Positions 11,441 through 29,689 of a stretch of DNA of 64,000 nt are shown one piece after another; within the stretch, counting starts at the first letter, position 1, and every line of letters begins with the position of its first letter. The translations under genes and the position numbers were made by a program. Below the pieces are notes generated by a model that saw nothing but the letters and a program-made list of their open reading frames with translations, was not told the DNA's origin and did no database searches. Origin of the DNA: Diadophis punctatus similis (lineage: Eukaryota > Chordata > Lepidosauria > Squamata > Dipsadidae); contig JALIGW010000002.1 of assembly GCA_023053685.1 (NCBI GenBank), forward strand, positions 256,112,846 to 256,176,845. Reading direction: 5' to 3'.

Positions 11441-11510
11441 AAGTCAAGGGAGACTCTGCCCAGAGACCGATGACGCTGCAGAAGGGAGATTTCCTATTGG
11501 TCCTTCCGCT
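11441..11510 (+). promoter_or_regulatory. SXY-type promoter module, copy 1
   Basis: It has an X1-like CCCAGAGACCGATGA, an X2/CRE TGACG (11471-11475) and an inverted CCAAT Y box ATTGG (11496-11500), 24 bases from GACG to ATTGG. This order and spacing is that of MHC class I/II promoters, bound by RFX, CREB/ATF and NF-Y (established). The assignment to an MHC gene is inference. Confidence 0.55.
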
Positions 11511-11671
11511 TTTCTGGGCCCTCCCAATCCCGAAGTTCTAGGAAAACGCCCCCTCCCCCCCATCCAGACCCACCGATTCCGCCTCTGAGGCTGGGAGTAT
11601 CCGCGTCTTTCTCCCCTCTCTTTGGGGGAGTTTGTGGGGCAGCATCCATAGCTTTTGCTGGGCTTTCCCTG

Positions 11672-11733
11672 ATGCTGCTGGTGGGGGCGCTAGCCCGGAT
11701 CCCCGGAAGCGAAGGGGGGGAAGGAGACCCCCG
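11672..11733 (+). other. Possible leader-peptide exon remnant
   Basis: About 170 bases after the Y box, an ATG opens a hydrophobic stretch (MLLVGALARIPG) that runs to a GTAAGG donor at 11734. It resembles a signal-peptide first exon, but no following exon was found. Confidence 0.25.
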
Positions 11734-12148
11734 GTAAGGAGTCTTCTGGGAGAGGGAGAGAGATTCTGGGAGAGAAGAGGGGCTAGGAGGTGCCGTCAGT
11801 GCTCCTGGGGGAAGCGGGGGGGGGAGAAAAGGGCTGGGACTCCACTAATGGGAAAAGGGGTCGAGGGCAAGAGAGGTGGGAGTCTTAGAAGCCTCGATCT
11901 CCGCGTGGTCTTTGCTCCCTCCCTCTCCGCACTTCGCCTAGAGGAGCGAAGAGGGATCACTGTCTCCCTTCCTTGTGCCTGTGGTGGGGAGGGGGTCGTG
12001 GGAAGGCGGCCGAACTGAGATGAGACGCAGTCGGACCATCCCCTCGCCCCCCCCCCGTGACTGGGTGGGAGTGGGACCTTTCGGGCCCCGAATTAGACCC
12101 GGGTCCGGAGCACCCAAAATTCCGTTGCATCGAAAGAGGAAGGCGTCG

Positions 12149-12172
12149 GAAAGCGAAAGCGAAAGAGGGAAA
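12149..12172 (+). promoter_or_regulatory. ISRE-like GAAANNGAAA array
   Basis: Three GAAAGC/GAAAGA units in tandem end in GGGAAA. IRF-family factors bind GAAANNGAAA. It lies about 650 bases downstream of SXY copy 1, and a related array follows SXY copy 2. Confidence 0.4.
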
Positions 12173-13094
12173 TTGAGGCATTTTCAGACCTGAATCCACA
12201 AATGCCACCAAAAATGTAAGAAAAAGAACTTTTTCAGCTTCGAAAACTTCAGCCCCCCCCCCCCTTTGAGGCTGTGAAAATCAGGCAAGATTTGAGCCTC
12301 GATCCCTTCTGGGGGAGCCTCTGAATTTGGGGAGGAGACCAAGACTCCCCCACCCCATAATCCCCCATTGCCCGATCAGGACCTGGGGGGAGGGGGAGTC
12401 ACAGGGCGAAACTGATGAATTGGGGGGGGCAATTCTGAGTTACTCCCCTCAATTGGCTCCCCAAATTTATCCCTATTGTGAAAGGGGTGGAGACCCTCCC
12501 TTTGAGATGGTATTGGGGGGCTGCAGCAGGGGCTATTTTGGGAGGGGGAGAGGAGAGAGCCCCAATTCTACCCCAAATCCTAGAAGAGCTGAAGATTAGG
12601 GGGAGAAGAAAAGGTGGGGGTAACAAGAGAAGGTGGGGGTTGAGGGGAGGGAGGGGCTGGGAGACCCCAGAAGGATCAGTCCGGATGTCCCCATTGTTCC
12701 CCCTCCCCATATCCCACCCCCCAAGGAAGAGGGAGATGGAGGCATAAGATATTTGTTTTTACCTATGTATATTACATTTTTATGGTGCCCATCTTGTCTG
12801 AAATGGTCTGAAGGGTTTCCTGCTTGAGCAGGGGTTAGGACTAGATTTCACTAGGACTGAATTTCACCCCTGCCCTGCCCCCAAGTCTTCCCTGGCTATG
12901 GTGTGCGCCTCCCCCTTTGTCATCCAGCGCAGTAACTCTGCCTTCATCTGCAGAAATCTTCATCTGTGAAACGAAGGAGGCAGGGGGTGTCCCGGCCAGA
13001 TGCTTCCAGCCCCAGAGGAGGAATCTGTGGTTCTGTATTAGGGGGAGGAAGCTTTTTTCTCCGACTTTTGAGGTGAGGTGAGGGCAGAAGGAGC

Positions 13095-13185
13095 GGCAGA
13101 ACCAATGAGAATTCTCTCTGCTTGAGCGTCATCGGTCTCCGGGCAGAGTCCTCTGTGACTTCACCTGAAGGAGGAGAGACAGTTC
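13095..13185 (-). promoter_or_regulatory. SXY-type promoter module, inverted copy
   Basis: On the minus strand it reads GAAGTCACAGAGG, CCCGGAGACCGATGACG (CGTCA at 13127-13131) and ATTGG (CCAAT at 13102-13106), again 24 bases apart. It points toward unit A. Confidence 0.5.
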
Positions 13186-13483
13186 CGCTGAGGGAGAGAA
13201 GGGGGGGGGATCCCCGCCTTCAATTCCCCAAATGGCTTCAGCTTCCTACTCTCATCTCTGGAGGGGAATTTCCTACTCAGTCCCTATGTGAAAATGGTTT
13301 TTTCCTCCTCATAGTTCAGCTTTATCTTCCTTTTCCACGATCTCCCTTTCTGAGCTTTGCAATTCCACCTTTTCTCCAGTCAGAGATGAGACGCCATTTT
13401 CTCCTCTCCGTTTCCCAATGAAGGAGCCTCGTTGTGAGGTAAAATTTCTGGAATATCCAGAGATTTCAGCTTTTCCTCCATTG

Positions 13484-13718
13484 TGAATGTAGTGTGCCTG
13501 AGGGCCACTAGGGGCCGCTCTAGGAGCGGGAAGTTAGCAACTGTTGATTGGTCGAGCTTTTTGACAGCAGGCTATAAAAGCGGGCTGTCAGGCAGAAGTT
13601 ACCTCAGTTCTAGTTATGTGTTATTAACGTATTGCAGTTGTGTTCTGGAAAATAAAGCATTGCACTTATCTTCACATCTGAGACTCGCATATATGACTAC
13701 CAGACAAGCTATACAGCA
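13484..13718 (+). mobile_element. Solo LTR
   Basis: A block of about 235 bases (TGAATGTAG...ATACAGCA) interrupts sequence that is continuous in units A, C and D. It holds a TATA box (TATAAAA, 13573-13579) followed by AATAAAG (13651), the layout of an LTR. A clean target duplication was not resolved. Confidence 0.65.
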
Positions 13719-13847
13719 GTCGAACCGGTTTTTCTATCTCCTTTCTCCTAGTCTCTTTCCGCGGGCACCAGAGACTAATCACCTCAGAAAGGCAGCTGTA
13801 TGTATTGAATTAAAGAAATAAAAGACAAATCAATTTTAAAAACCCAA

Positions 13848-14192
13848 TCATTTTCCTGGTTGTGACTTCCCTGCCTGTGTCCCACCTTCCTCCCCTTCAG
13901 GTCGGAGTTCGCGGGGTTCCCCAGAGAGCATCCCGGTCCTCTTCTTCTGACCGCCCGGCCATTTCTGACAGGATTTGGACCCTTTTGAGCACTCCTCCGA
14001 TCTCTGTGGAGCCTTCAGGGCGGCTGTTCTTGAGGGAGGCGAGTTCAAATCCTCCGGAGAGGTTTTTCTCCATCTCCACAGACGGTTCCTGCACAGGAAG
14101 ATGGAGAAAGTGCCGCCTCTGGGGACGCCGAGGCCTTTCTCGGGCAGGGAGGCATTGAGAGGGGCCTTTCCCCCTACTCCCATGCCGATCAT
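13848..14192 (-). other. Divergent ORF in promoter block B (uncertain)
   Basis: The counterpart of the frame at 5855, starting [19 protein letters not shown]. It is 114 codons long. No family recognised. Confidence 0.2.
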
Positions 14193-14440
14193 CCCTGCCC
14201 TCGCCCTTTCCCTCAGAAGCGCACCTCTTTCCTGCCCTTTCTACAATCCTGGTACTTTGCGCCAAATCCACCAGGGGGCGCCCTCTGCCAAGAGGAGGGA
14301 ACATCGGGCGCTTCCCCATTCGCCCACTGGAGCCTTGCCTCTCTAGGACGCCGCACTCGCTCTCCTTAACCCCTGGTGCCCCGGAGGTGGCGGAGAGGCT
14401 ATGGGAGAGTTTGGCGGTGGAAGATCCAGACGTATCCCGG
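13850..14440 (+). promoter_or_regulatory. CpG-rich promoter block and untranslated first exon, unit B
   Basis: It is homologous to the blocks of A, C and D. The first-exon donor GTGAGG is kept at 14441. Compared with C and D, about 64 bases carrying ACGTCA and TGACATCA sites are missing near 14334, and the inverted CCAAT box reads CCATTCG. Confidence 0.6.
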
Positions 14441-15019
14441 GTGAGGAGGGGGGCTCTTCCCGGGTCCCATGCTCCCCAGCCGCCCTCTCACTGCGGCGGG
14501 AAGCGGGGATGCCGGAAGGCGGCGGGGATCCGGGGAACAGCCCGAGTGGGGGAAGAGGAGGGTCGGCCTGGCGGAGGCCCAGCAAGAGAGGAGAGAAGCC
14601 GGGCAAGGAGGAGGCAGGATTCGCACCAGGCTCCCCGAGGGCCCGAACCTGCCTCCGGAGGGGGAGAGAAGCGGGGCGGCCTCTGCAGCTGCCTCCTTCC
14701 CGGCCCTGCTCGGGGGACCTCAGCCCCGCCCTGGGATGAGCCGCTTGGGGCTCCGGGCAGGTTGGGTGAAGGTCGCTCAGTGGCTGAATTCCACTTTCTA
14801 ATTCTTGGCGTTTGTTTTTCTTTCCATCTCAGATACAGAAATCAGAAGGGATTTGTAGTCTTTGCAAGCCTAATTTTTCTCTTGGGGGGGGGGAAGAGCC
14901 GAATAACTTGCAGTGATCAGCCCTGCAGCACTCGAAATGGTCCTGTGAAGGAAAAGGCATCTGGAGACCCACAAGAGTCCTTGAATCCATTTGGAGTTGC
15001 TCTGCAGGACAGAGAAAGG

Positions 15020-21757
<6,738 letters not shown>

Positions 21758-21852
21758 GAGAAACCATTTAAATGCAAATGAATGTGGAAAGACCTTTGCT
21801 CAAAGAGTTACTCTTATTTCCCATAAGATGATCCACATGGAAGAAACCATAT
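21758..21852 (+). pseudogene. Decayed 12th finger after the unit B stop
   Basis: After HT-stop the DNA continues as a finger ([20 protein letters not shown]) but with an in-frame TGA in the linker and a 1-base insertion near 21775. The array was longer in the ancestor. Confidence 0.8.
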
Positions 21853-22534
21853 AATCCCTCATCAAAATTATTATTTTTACTGCAATGCAAATATTTCAAA
21901 GGAAAGGCCTAGAATCTGTTTTTCTTAGTCCCAATGCCTTTTATTTCTTTTGTTTTAAAAAATATTCCGTGTTTTCAGAACTGATTGTTGGTCTGGCTCC
22001 AGTTTAGGAGACCTGAAATCAGAATATGTTTCTTGAGTCATTTTGGGGAAATTTTCTCTTTGTTTTCATTTGACTTCTGAGCTGACTTTTCTCTCCGGAG
22101 AGATCTGGGTGTTTCCTTCCCTCAAGATTCCAAAGCTTTTCTCTGACCACCAAGAGAGGCTCTCAACTTTTCCTGAACTCTCCCCAAAATTAATTGACCC
22201 TCAATTTCTCTGGGAAAAATCACATCTGTGCCTCACACAATACTTTTACCCCAAACCTTCCAAAATTAGCATCGATTATACGGGTGCTTGATCAGAAAGA
22301 AAAATGTAACTCTGGGCCACAGTTTTAACTGCATTAGGCATCAAAGTTGATATTTTAAAAAATGGATATCACAGTGTGAGGCAGACAAAATGTATTGTGT
22401 ATTCCTGTTGTTTTAAATTGAGAGGTCTCCAAATGTTGATTAAATTAAATTCCTATGTGGACAGAAGGAGAAAGTTGTGTCTTGGGGGGAGGTGTCTTTA
22501 AAAAGAAAAAAAATATTATTCTGATTCACTAGTG

Positions 22535-23522
22535 CAATGGTCCCCAACCTTTTTATTGCCGTGGACCGGTCAACATTTGATAATTTTTCCGCGGCCCACT
22601 GGGGGGGGGGGTTACGGCGTCGCGTTGATTATTAAATCAAAACAATCTCAAATATAAACAATTTTAATTTACAGTGTAAAGCACACAATCACCAACTGGT
22701 TTGGGTCTCATTGCTGAGAAGTCACAGATGATTACATGCCAGTCGCCAGAAAACTCTAATTATGCCTTTACAGAGAACATATTCGTAATTGCTGCTTTAC
22801 ATGAACAGGTTGCCATCCCAGATGAGAGACCATTCATGTAAAAATGTACTGAATTAATTAACCTCTAATTCTTTCTACTCATTTTTCAGCCCTAAGGTTT
22901 TGGGGGAATTATTTGTAGGTGAAAAACTTTCCAAGTAAAGATGTGGTATTGGGCGGGATAAGCAGAAGCCCTTCCTCGGTGAGGATGCAACGCTTCTTTT
23001 TCCAGAGCTGCAGCAAGCCGTCGCTGCGTTTCTCCAGCACGCCCTCCTTCACCGGCTTGCCACCGCTCTCCAGCATCCTCCCGCCGCCGCTGCCAAAAAC
23101 TTCCGAAAGGAGTGAAAAGGCGCGCGCGAGGGAAGCGGCGCACGGACGAGCGGGATTTCCCGGGACGCGCCGGAAAGGCTTCGCCTTCTGCCGAACGACG
23201 GCCAGGTTTAGCTGCGCGGCTTCTGGTCCCGCCGGTCTTTCCTCAGAACCGCTGGAGGAAGCGCCCTCCGTCCCCCCCTCGTTGTTTTTGAAAGCGGCTT
23301 TTTCATTTCAGCGACACCAGGTTTTCGGGGAGGGGCGAAGAAAAGGCAGGGCGGCGCCTGCCGAAGAGGCTGGCCGAGGAAAGCCCGGCCGTTTCATCCT
23401 CGCCTGCCCGTCTTTAGGGACGGAGGCGGAGGCTCAAGTCGCAGGACCAGTAGCAGGGCGGCCCGGTACCATTTGTTCTGCGGACCGGTACCGGGCCGCG
23501 GACCGGGGGTTGGGGACCACTG
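22535..23522. mobile_element. hAT element in the unit B 3' region
   Basis: The termini are CAATGGTCCCCAACC and GGTTGGGGACCACTG, with an 8-bp duplication CACTAGTG at 22527-22534 and 23523-23530. It is 988 bases with a GC-rich interior. It uses the same target as a different hAT in unit C. Confidence 0.92.
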
Positions 23523-23721
23523 CACTAGTGGATCCAGAAGTGAATTAAAATCTATCTCCAGCAACTCCCATCTCATCAAATTGGAACCCCAAAATGTTAT
23601 CAGTACATTTTTGTCTAAAATTAGGTTTAATTTTGGGTTGGGCCATAAAAATGATTCATGCCATCTGATAGTCTGCTTGTTTTCCTACTAAAAGTAATCT
23701 ATACGAATTGAAGATGTTTTC

Positions 23722-23727
23722 AATAAA
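23722..23727 (+). terminator. Candidate poly(A) signal, unit B
   Basis: AATAAA within a block conserved with unit C (49144-49149), about 2 kb after the stop. Use is not shown. Confidence 0.3.
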
Positions 23728-23867
23728 ATGCCAAATTGAAACACTTCAATTTCCACTGATTTCAAAATGCTCAATCCATTTTCTTGATGAAATATTTTTT
23801 CTCATCCAGAATTTGCATTTCTTGTTCAAACAAATAGTCACAATTTTAACTTTGTAAAGCCTCTCCA

Positions 23868-24415
23868 CCCGTCTAGGACAGGCCTGATAGGAACAAACCA
23901 AGCCAGACGTAAGTTGATGCAACAGCCAGGATTTATTCCCATACACAACCCTCAATGCGGCAGGTTAGCGATTAAGCTATGCAAAGTCAGCGCTCTTTTA
24001 AACTACCAGTCCCCCCCCCCCAATTAGTCAGGTGCCATGCCCCAATCGCCCCGGTTCCATGCCCCATTCACCCAGGTGCCACGCCCACCTGTAGCCAGCA
24101 TCCGGTCCCAATCCCAATGTCCAATGCCCAGGCTAGCAGCTTGTAGCAACAGAAGCCAGCCGGAGATATCCGATGCCCTGCTGGCCGATGTGGAGCGTCA
24201 TGGCTTGATGATGTCAAGCCCATTTGCCTCGGAGCCACTGCCTCCCATGTCGCTCTCATCGCTGCTTCCCACCATCCTCAGGTATGGCGAGCCCCGGACT
24301 AGGGCTCAACAGGTGGCTCCCCTCTACCTGGGGTCCACCTGGAAGACAGAAAACCAAGGTGTTAATAACTGCTGTTTGGCAGGTGTCGGTCCCCCCTAGT
24401 TTGTCATGATACTGT
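23868..24415 (-). mobile_element. 3' LTR-like region of a chromodomain Gypsy element
   Basis: It follows the pol stop on the minus strand. It contains TTTAAAAGAGCG and GGGAATAAATCC, as in an LTR. Exact ends are uncertain; the far end is near CTATCA at about 23888 or slightly beyond. Confidence 0.5.
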
Positions 24416-24849
24416 CAGTGGAACCGCCGTAAGAACCTGGATGCTTTGACATCCCTTTCTGGAACCCAAGACACTTTGGTGTCTGGGAATCCCTTCCACC
24501 ACACTAGGTATTGGAGCTTACCCCTGCGCCATCTTGAATCCAAGACCCTATCTATTTCGTAATGGCCTGCACCTATGGGTCCCGGAGGCCCTGGCAAGGG
24601 CCTGATGTTGGATGCATCCACCAGTTTAAGCAGGCTGCTGTGGAATACTGGATGTACCCAGCCTAATAAGGGCGAGAGCTTCAGTTCCACAGTCACAGGG
24701 TTGATGACACGGATGACCGGGAACGGACCTAAGTATTTTGGACCTAGCTTCTTACAAGGAACCTGTAGTTTGAGATATTTGGTTGATAGGTACACCTGGT
24801 CCCCCACCTTAAAGGGTTTGTGTTCCGCTCTCTTGTCGGCCTGTATCTT
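24322..24849 (-). repeat. 528-bp direct repeat, copy 1 (target duplication)
   Basis: It matches 26484-27011 at every position I compared. It carries the chromodomain end of a Gypsy pol (frame from 24415) and lies at the poly(A) side of the L1 insertion. Confidence 0.9.
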
Positions 24850-26483
24850 TTTTTTTTTTTTTCCAAAAAGTTTTATTAGTACAAAATTACATAGATAATA
24901 GCTAAACATTAAATAGAAAGTACAAACATTTTTTTTAATTTTTCTCCCCCCTAACCCACCCCTTTCCCTCCCCCCCTCCCCCCCGGACTTCCCAGAGAGA
25001 GTACAGGGCATAATATCAATAAAATAAATTTAAATTAAATTAAAAATTTTTGACTTCCCCCTTATTTTTTTAAAACTTCAACTCCAAATTGTACACTAAT
25101 AAAAATTCCTTCCTCCTCCTTTCAATCATCTACCCTTCACAACATTTCTTCACTGTTAACTAAGAATTAAATGATTATTACATAAATGATGACTAAGTAT
25201 TAAATACAAAAACCTTAAACTTCATCATAAAATCAATCAGTATATAAATAACATACTATTACTATATATCAGATTATAAGCACTAATTCCAAACTTTAAA
25301 TAACCTTCCTCCCCAAAAAAAAAATGTTAAATCTAATTGTAATATTTTATAACTGGATAGATAACAATTCCAAATCTTTCTCACAATTAAATAAAACTTA
25401 AATTGATATTACACAAAAAATAACTAAATAATAATACAAAAACCTTAAACTTCATCATAAATTCTACCACTCTATTAGTAACATAATGTTACTATGTATT
25501 AAATTATTAGATTCAAAAAAGTTCTAAATCTTTAAAAAGAATTAATAATACTTTGAATAAGCCCCCCAAAAAAAACAAAAGAAAAAAAAAGAATGCAAGA
25601 AGTAAAGAAAAGAAAAAAAAATTAAGGAAAGAAGGGAAAAAGAAAAGTACAGTCATAATGGCAACCATCTGTCCAATAAACTTCAACACTGCATCTTGTT
25701 GTATCTTGATGATGGTTGCATCTTTTTGTAACTTGATAATTTTGTAGTTGTCAGCTCGCCTCCCATCTGACCCCGATCTTCCATCTCCTTTTCCACACTG
25801 TAGACATCTGTCTGGCTCTGCCAATCATTTAAATTTTGTAAATCTGTTTCGATTTGAAGAGGAAGGGATGGCTTTCCCTCCTCCTCCTCTTTTGTTTTCA
25901 TACATCTTTCCTCTGGAATCTTGGATATATCAGCCTTTAAGACGTTGACATAAAATTCAGTAGCTTTCTTTGTTGTATTAAGCCGATATCTTTTTCCCAG
26001 AAATTTCACTGCAACTCCTGTTGGTGCTTCCCATTTGTAATGTAAATTTAACCTTTTAAATTCATCAATCAGAAAGGTATAATCTTTTCTGGCTTTGAGC
26101 ATTTTAGAGGGAATTTCTTTCCATATCATCAGTTCCTGGCCATTCACCTGCAGGTTATTCTTAAACGTCGCCTGTATAATCCTATTCCGTAAGGCTCTTG
26201 TAGTAAAGTATATTACAATATCCCTTGGTAGGTGTTTTTGTTTTGCATACCAGGAGTTGATTCTATATATTTTATCAATTTGCCTGGCTAGTTCTTCTTT
26301 AGACAGTCCAGACACCTGCTCCAAAGCTTCCACCATCCTTCCTTTCAAATCTTCATATAATCCTTCTTTCAACCCCCTGACCCTTATGGCAAATTCCATG
26401 GATCTGAATTGCGTCATTAACACCTCTGTTTCAAAATTTGCAATGTCATTTTGTATTTTATCTATGTATTCTACTGAAGTTGT
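24850..26483 (-). mobile_element. L1-derived insertion with ORF1 but no ORF2
   Basis: On the minus strand the 5' end is cut inside ORF1 (ORF1 residues ETTSVEYIDKIQND onward). ORF1 stops at 25683. An AT-rich stretch, a G-rich L1-style 3' UTR tract (about 24965-24990), AATAAA and a poly(A) of about 16 bases follow. There is no reverse transcriptase between ORF1 and the tail. Direct repeats of 528 bases flank it. Confidence 0.8.
25683..26483 (-). pseudogene. L1 ORF1 (RNA-binding protein), N-terminally truncated
   Basis: The frame has the L1 ORF1 pattern: a coiled-coil end (FETEVLMTQFRSMEFAIRVRGL), an RRM-like region (RDIVIYFTTRALRNRIIQATF) and a C-terminal domain (RKDYTFLIDEFKRLN). ORF1p is a trimeric nucleic-acid chaperone of the L1 particle. 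Residues before 26483 belong to flanking Gypsy DNA, so the N terminus is lost. Confidence 0.8.
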
Positions 26484-27011
26484 CTCTACCTGGGGTCCAC
26501 CTGGAAGACAGAAAACCAAGGTGTTAATAACTGCTGTTTGGCAGGTGTCGGTCCCCCCTAGTTTGTCATGATACTGTCAGTGGAACCGCCGTAAGAACCT
26601 GGATGCTTTGACATCCCTTTCTGGAACCCAAGACACTTTGGTGTCTGGGAATCCCTTCCACCACACTAGGTATTGGAGCTTACCCCTGCGCCATCTTGAA
26701 TCCAAGACCCTATCTATTTCGTAATGGCCTGCACCTATGGGTCCCGGAGGCCCTGGCAAGGGCCTGATGTTGGATGCATCCACCAGTTTAAGCAGGCTGC
26801 TGTGGAATACTGGATGTACCCAGCCTAATAAGGGCGAGAGCTTCAGTTCCACAGTCACAGGGTTGATGACACGGATGACCGGGAACGGACCTAAGTATTT
26901 TGGACCTAGCTTCTTACAAGGAACCTGTAGTTTGAGATATTTGGTTGATAGGTACACCTGGTCCCCCACCTTAAAGGGTTTGTGTTCCGCTCTCTTGTCG
27001 GCCTGTATCTT
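26484..27011 (-). repeat. 528-bp direct repeat, copy 2
   Basis: The 5' side copy, continuous with the rest of the Gypsy pol beyond 27011. Confidence 0.9.
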
Positions 27012-28160
27012 ATAGGCGTTAGTTGCTTTCTGCAATGATTTCTTCACTGCCCCCTATATGTCTGGTATCAACCCCGCCCATTCTTTTGGGGTTCTCTGGA
27101 CCTGGGGTTCATGGGTCCATTTGGTAATGTCCAGAAACTCTAGTCCATGTAGTACTCAGAAGGGTGTGAACCTGGTACTACTGTGTATCGTATTATTATA
27201 TGCCACTTCCGTGAATGGAAGGAGCCCCGCCCAGTCCTTTTGCTGATAAGAGACGTAGCATCTCAGATAGCGTTCCACCATGGCGTTTGCTCTCTCAACA
27301 GCCCTGTTGGTACTGTGGTGAAATGCTGAGCTCAGGCCCTGTGTAGCTCCTATCAGGTGGACGAAGTCACGGCAAAACTTGGCGGTGAACTGCATGCCCC
27401 TATCTGAGATGATATATCGTGGCACTCCATAAAGACGGTAGATGTGGCTAATGAACAACTTAGCCAATCACTGTGCCGACGGTATCCAAACACAGGACAA
27501 AGTGGGCTTGTTTTGAGAACATGTCTATGACCGTCCATATGACCGTGTGCCCGTTGCTCTCCGGTAGATCCACTATAAAGTCCATGGCGATCTCCTCCCA
27601 TGGACAGACAGGATCAGCCATGGACTGTAGTAGATCTAGCGGTTTTCCAGGCCATGCTTTTGTCATCGCACAAGTGGGACAGCTCCTTACGTATGCTTCG
27701 ATCTCCGTCTGCATGCGAGGCCACCAGAATTGCTGTTTTGCCAAATGCAATGTTTTCAGGAAGCCAAAATGGCCGACCTGTTTTATGTCATGACAATGGC
27801 ATAATACGGTGGGCCTGAGTGCACATGGGATATATAACTTGTCATCCTTCCAGGCCAACCCGTCCCTGTGCGTGCACAATGCCCAATTATCCAATAACCA
27901 TGGGTCGTTTGTCAATGCCGTTTGCAATTCCTTTGTAAGGTCTTTGTAAGGTCTTCCCCTGGATCTCCTGCAATTACCTGGGCTAGTGAACGGTCCGGTG
28001 GAATGATGGCCTGCACAACATCCTCCCGACGGCTATGGTACTGAGGCATACATGACAGGGCATCAGCTAGAAAGTTTTTTGCAGCAGGGACGTATTTGAG
28101 AGCGACGTTGAACTGTCGAAAGTATTGCGACCACCTCACCTGCTTCGGGGACAGTCGCCT
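26577..28160 (-). pseudogene. Chromodomain Gypsy pol fragment (RNase H end, integrase, chromodomain)
   Basis: Pieces in order on the minus strand: RNase H end (YVPAAKNFLADALSCM, to about 28208), integrase zinc region (GHFGFLKTLHLAKQQFWWP and CPTC), core (MDFIVDLPES, SDRGMQF, VERANAMVERY) and a chromodomain (YEIDRVLDSR, LQYLVWWKGFP). Frames change near 27465 and 27160-27050, and several stops occur, so it is inactive. The 5' part (gag, protease, RT) is missing beyond 28160. The chromodomain marks it as a chromovirus, unlike the element at 32213. Confidence 0.85.
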
Positions 28161-28163
28161 AGG

Positions 28164-28268
28164 GCAGGGGTTCCCAACCTTTTGGACCTCAGAGACCACC
28201 AAGGTCATAATTTTAAATCCCGCGGACCATCAAAGAGGCCGAATCCGGGAAAGGCTCTTTCTCCAAGA
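28164..28268. mobile_element. hAT left-end fragment
   Basis: It starts CAGGGGTTCCCAACC next to the truncated Gypsy. No right end or TSD seen. Confidence 0.5.
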
Positions 28269-28409
28269 TTCCTCGAGGGCAAGAGGAACCCTATACTCGA
28301 CCTCCAGGGCTGACATGAATCCCGCTTTGAGCTGCAGCCTCCCCAAGACTGAAAATATCCCCCCTGCCACTTTCTCCGCTTCTCTTCTGCGCCAAACTCT
28401 CTCCTCCAT

Positions 28410-28480
28410 CAGGTGAAGTCAAGGGAGACTGCCCAGAGACCGATGACGCCGCAGAAGGGAGATTTCCTATTGGTCCTTCC
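28410..28480 (+). promoter_or_regulatory. SXY-type promoter module, copy 2
   Basis: TGACG at 28444-28448 and ATTGG at 28469-28473, with the same CAGAGACCGA X1 box and 24-base spacing as copy 1. The following 200 bases match copy 1 closely, including a leader-like ATG at 28644. Confidence 0.55.
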
Positions 28481-28902
28481 GCTTTTCTGGGCCCTCCCAA
28501 TCCCGAAGTTCTAGGAAAACGCCCCCTCCCCCCATCCAGACCCACCGATTCCGCCTCTGAGGCTGGGAGTATCCGCGTCTTTCTCCCCTCTCTTTGGGGG
28601 AGCTTGTGGGGCAGCATCCATAGCTTTTGCTGGGCTTTCCCTGATGCTGCTGGTGGGGGCGCTGGCCCGGATCCCCGGAAGCGAAGGTGGGAAGGAAACC
28701 TCCATCTCCGCGTGTTCTCCGTCCCCTCGCTCGCGGCATCCCCCCCCAGCAGGACGAAGAGACTCCTACCAGTGGTTGTGGCAGAGGTGGTTGGGGGTCA
28801 CGGTGGGGGATAAGAGGCAACCGGACCCTCTCCCCATGGCTAGGTGGGAGTGGGACCTTCGGGACCCCGAATTGAAGCCTGATTCCCAAAGTTTCCTGCA
28901 CT

Positions 28903-28927
28903 GAAAGCGAAAGTGAAAGACGGAAAC
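28903..28927 (+). promoter_or_regulatory. ISRE-like GAAANNGAAA array
   Basis: GAAAGC GAAAGT GAAAGAC GGAAAC, an IRF-type site, downstream of SXY copy 2. Confidence 0.4.
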
Positions 28928-29313
28928 TGAGGCATTTTCAGACCTGAATCCACAAATGCCACTAAAAGTATAAGAAAAAAGTGGCCTTTTTGCAAGTGTT
29001 TTTGCAACACCCCCCTAAACACCCTCTCAAGCTGCAGCCCCCCAAGACTGAAAATATTCCCCTCCCTCACCTTCTCCGCTTGTATTGGGAACGTTATGGG
29101 GAGGAGTCTGAGTTGCTCCTCCAAACTCTCCCCTTTAATGAAGGGGGCTGGAACCCCTCCCTTTGAGATGGTCTTGGGGGGGCTGCAGGGGGGCTATTTG
29201 GGAGGGGGACAGGAAAGATGCCTTGAAAATGATCTAGACTGTCAACAACAACCAATAATGAAGAAAGTAATGACGAGTCTTATCAGGAGAAGACTACATA
29301 AAAAAAGCAGTTA

Positions 29314-29682
29314 AAGATAGTCCTCGACTTACGACCCCAACATTTCTGTTGTTAGGTGAGACATTTCCTAAGTGAATGTTGCCCCATTTTACGACCTTTC
29401 TCAACACAGTTGTTAAATTTGTAACACGATTGTTAAGTGAATCTGGCTTCCCCATGGATTTTGCTTGTGGAAAGATTGCAAAAGGCAATCACATGACATT
29501 GGGACATAGCAACGGTCATAAGTCCGAACCATTTGTAAAGCATCTGAATTTTGATCACATGCTCATGGGATGCTACAAAGGTCGTAAATGTAAAAAATGG
29601 TCATAAGTCACTTTTTTTCAGGGACTCTGTTGTAACTTTGAACGTCACTAAATGAATGGTTGTAAATCAAGGACTACCTGTT
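29314..29682. mobile_element. TIR DNA transposon, non-autonomous
   Basis: The termini TAGTCCTCGACTTACGAC and GGACTACCTG are inverted repeats. There is no coding capacity. The terminal sequence is related to the fragments at 18490, 42950 and 60075. Confidence 0.65.
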
Positions 29683-29689
29683 CTATATT

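Noticed and set aside
11200..12750. A full MHC class I or II gene after SXY copy 1
   Set aside because: No alpha/beta domain or immunoglobulin exon in any frame; only promoter and a possible leader.
25683..26519. Start of the ORF1 frame at 26519
   Set aside because: The first residues are flanking Gypsy LTR sequence; real L1 sequence begins at 26483.
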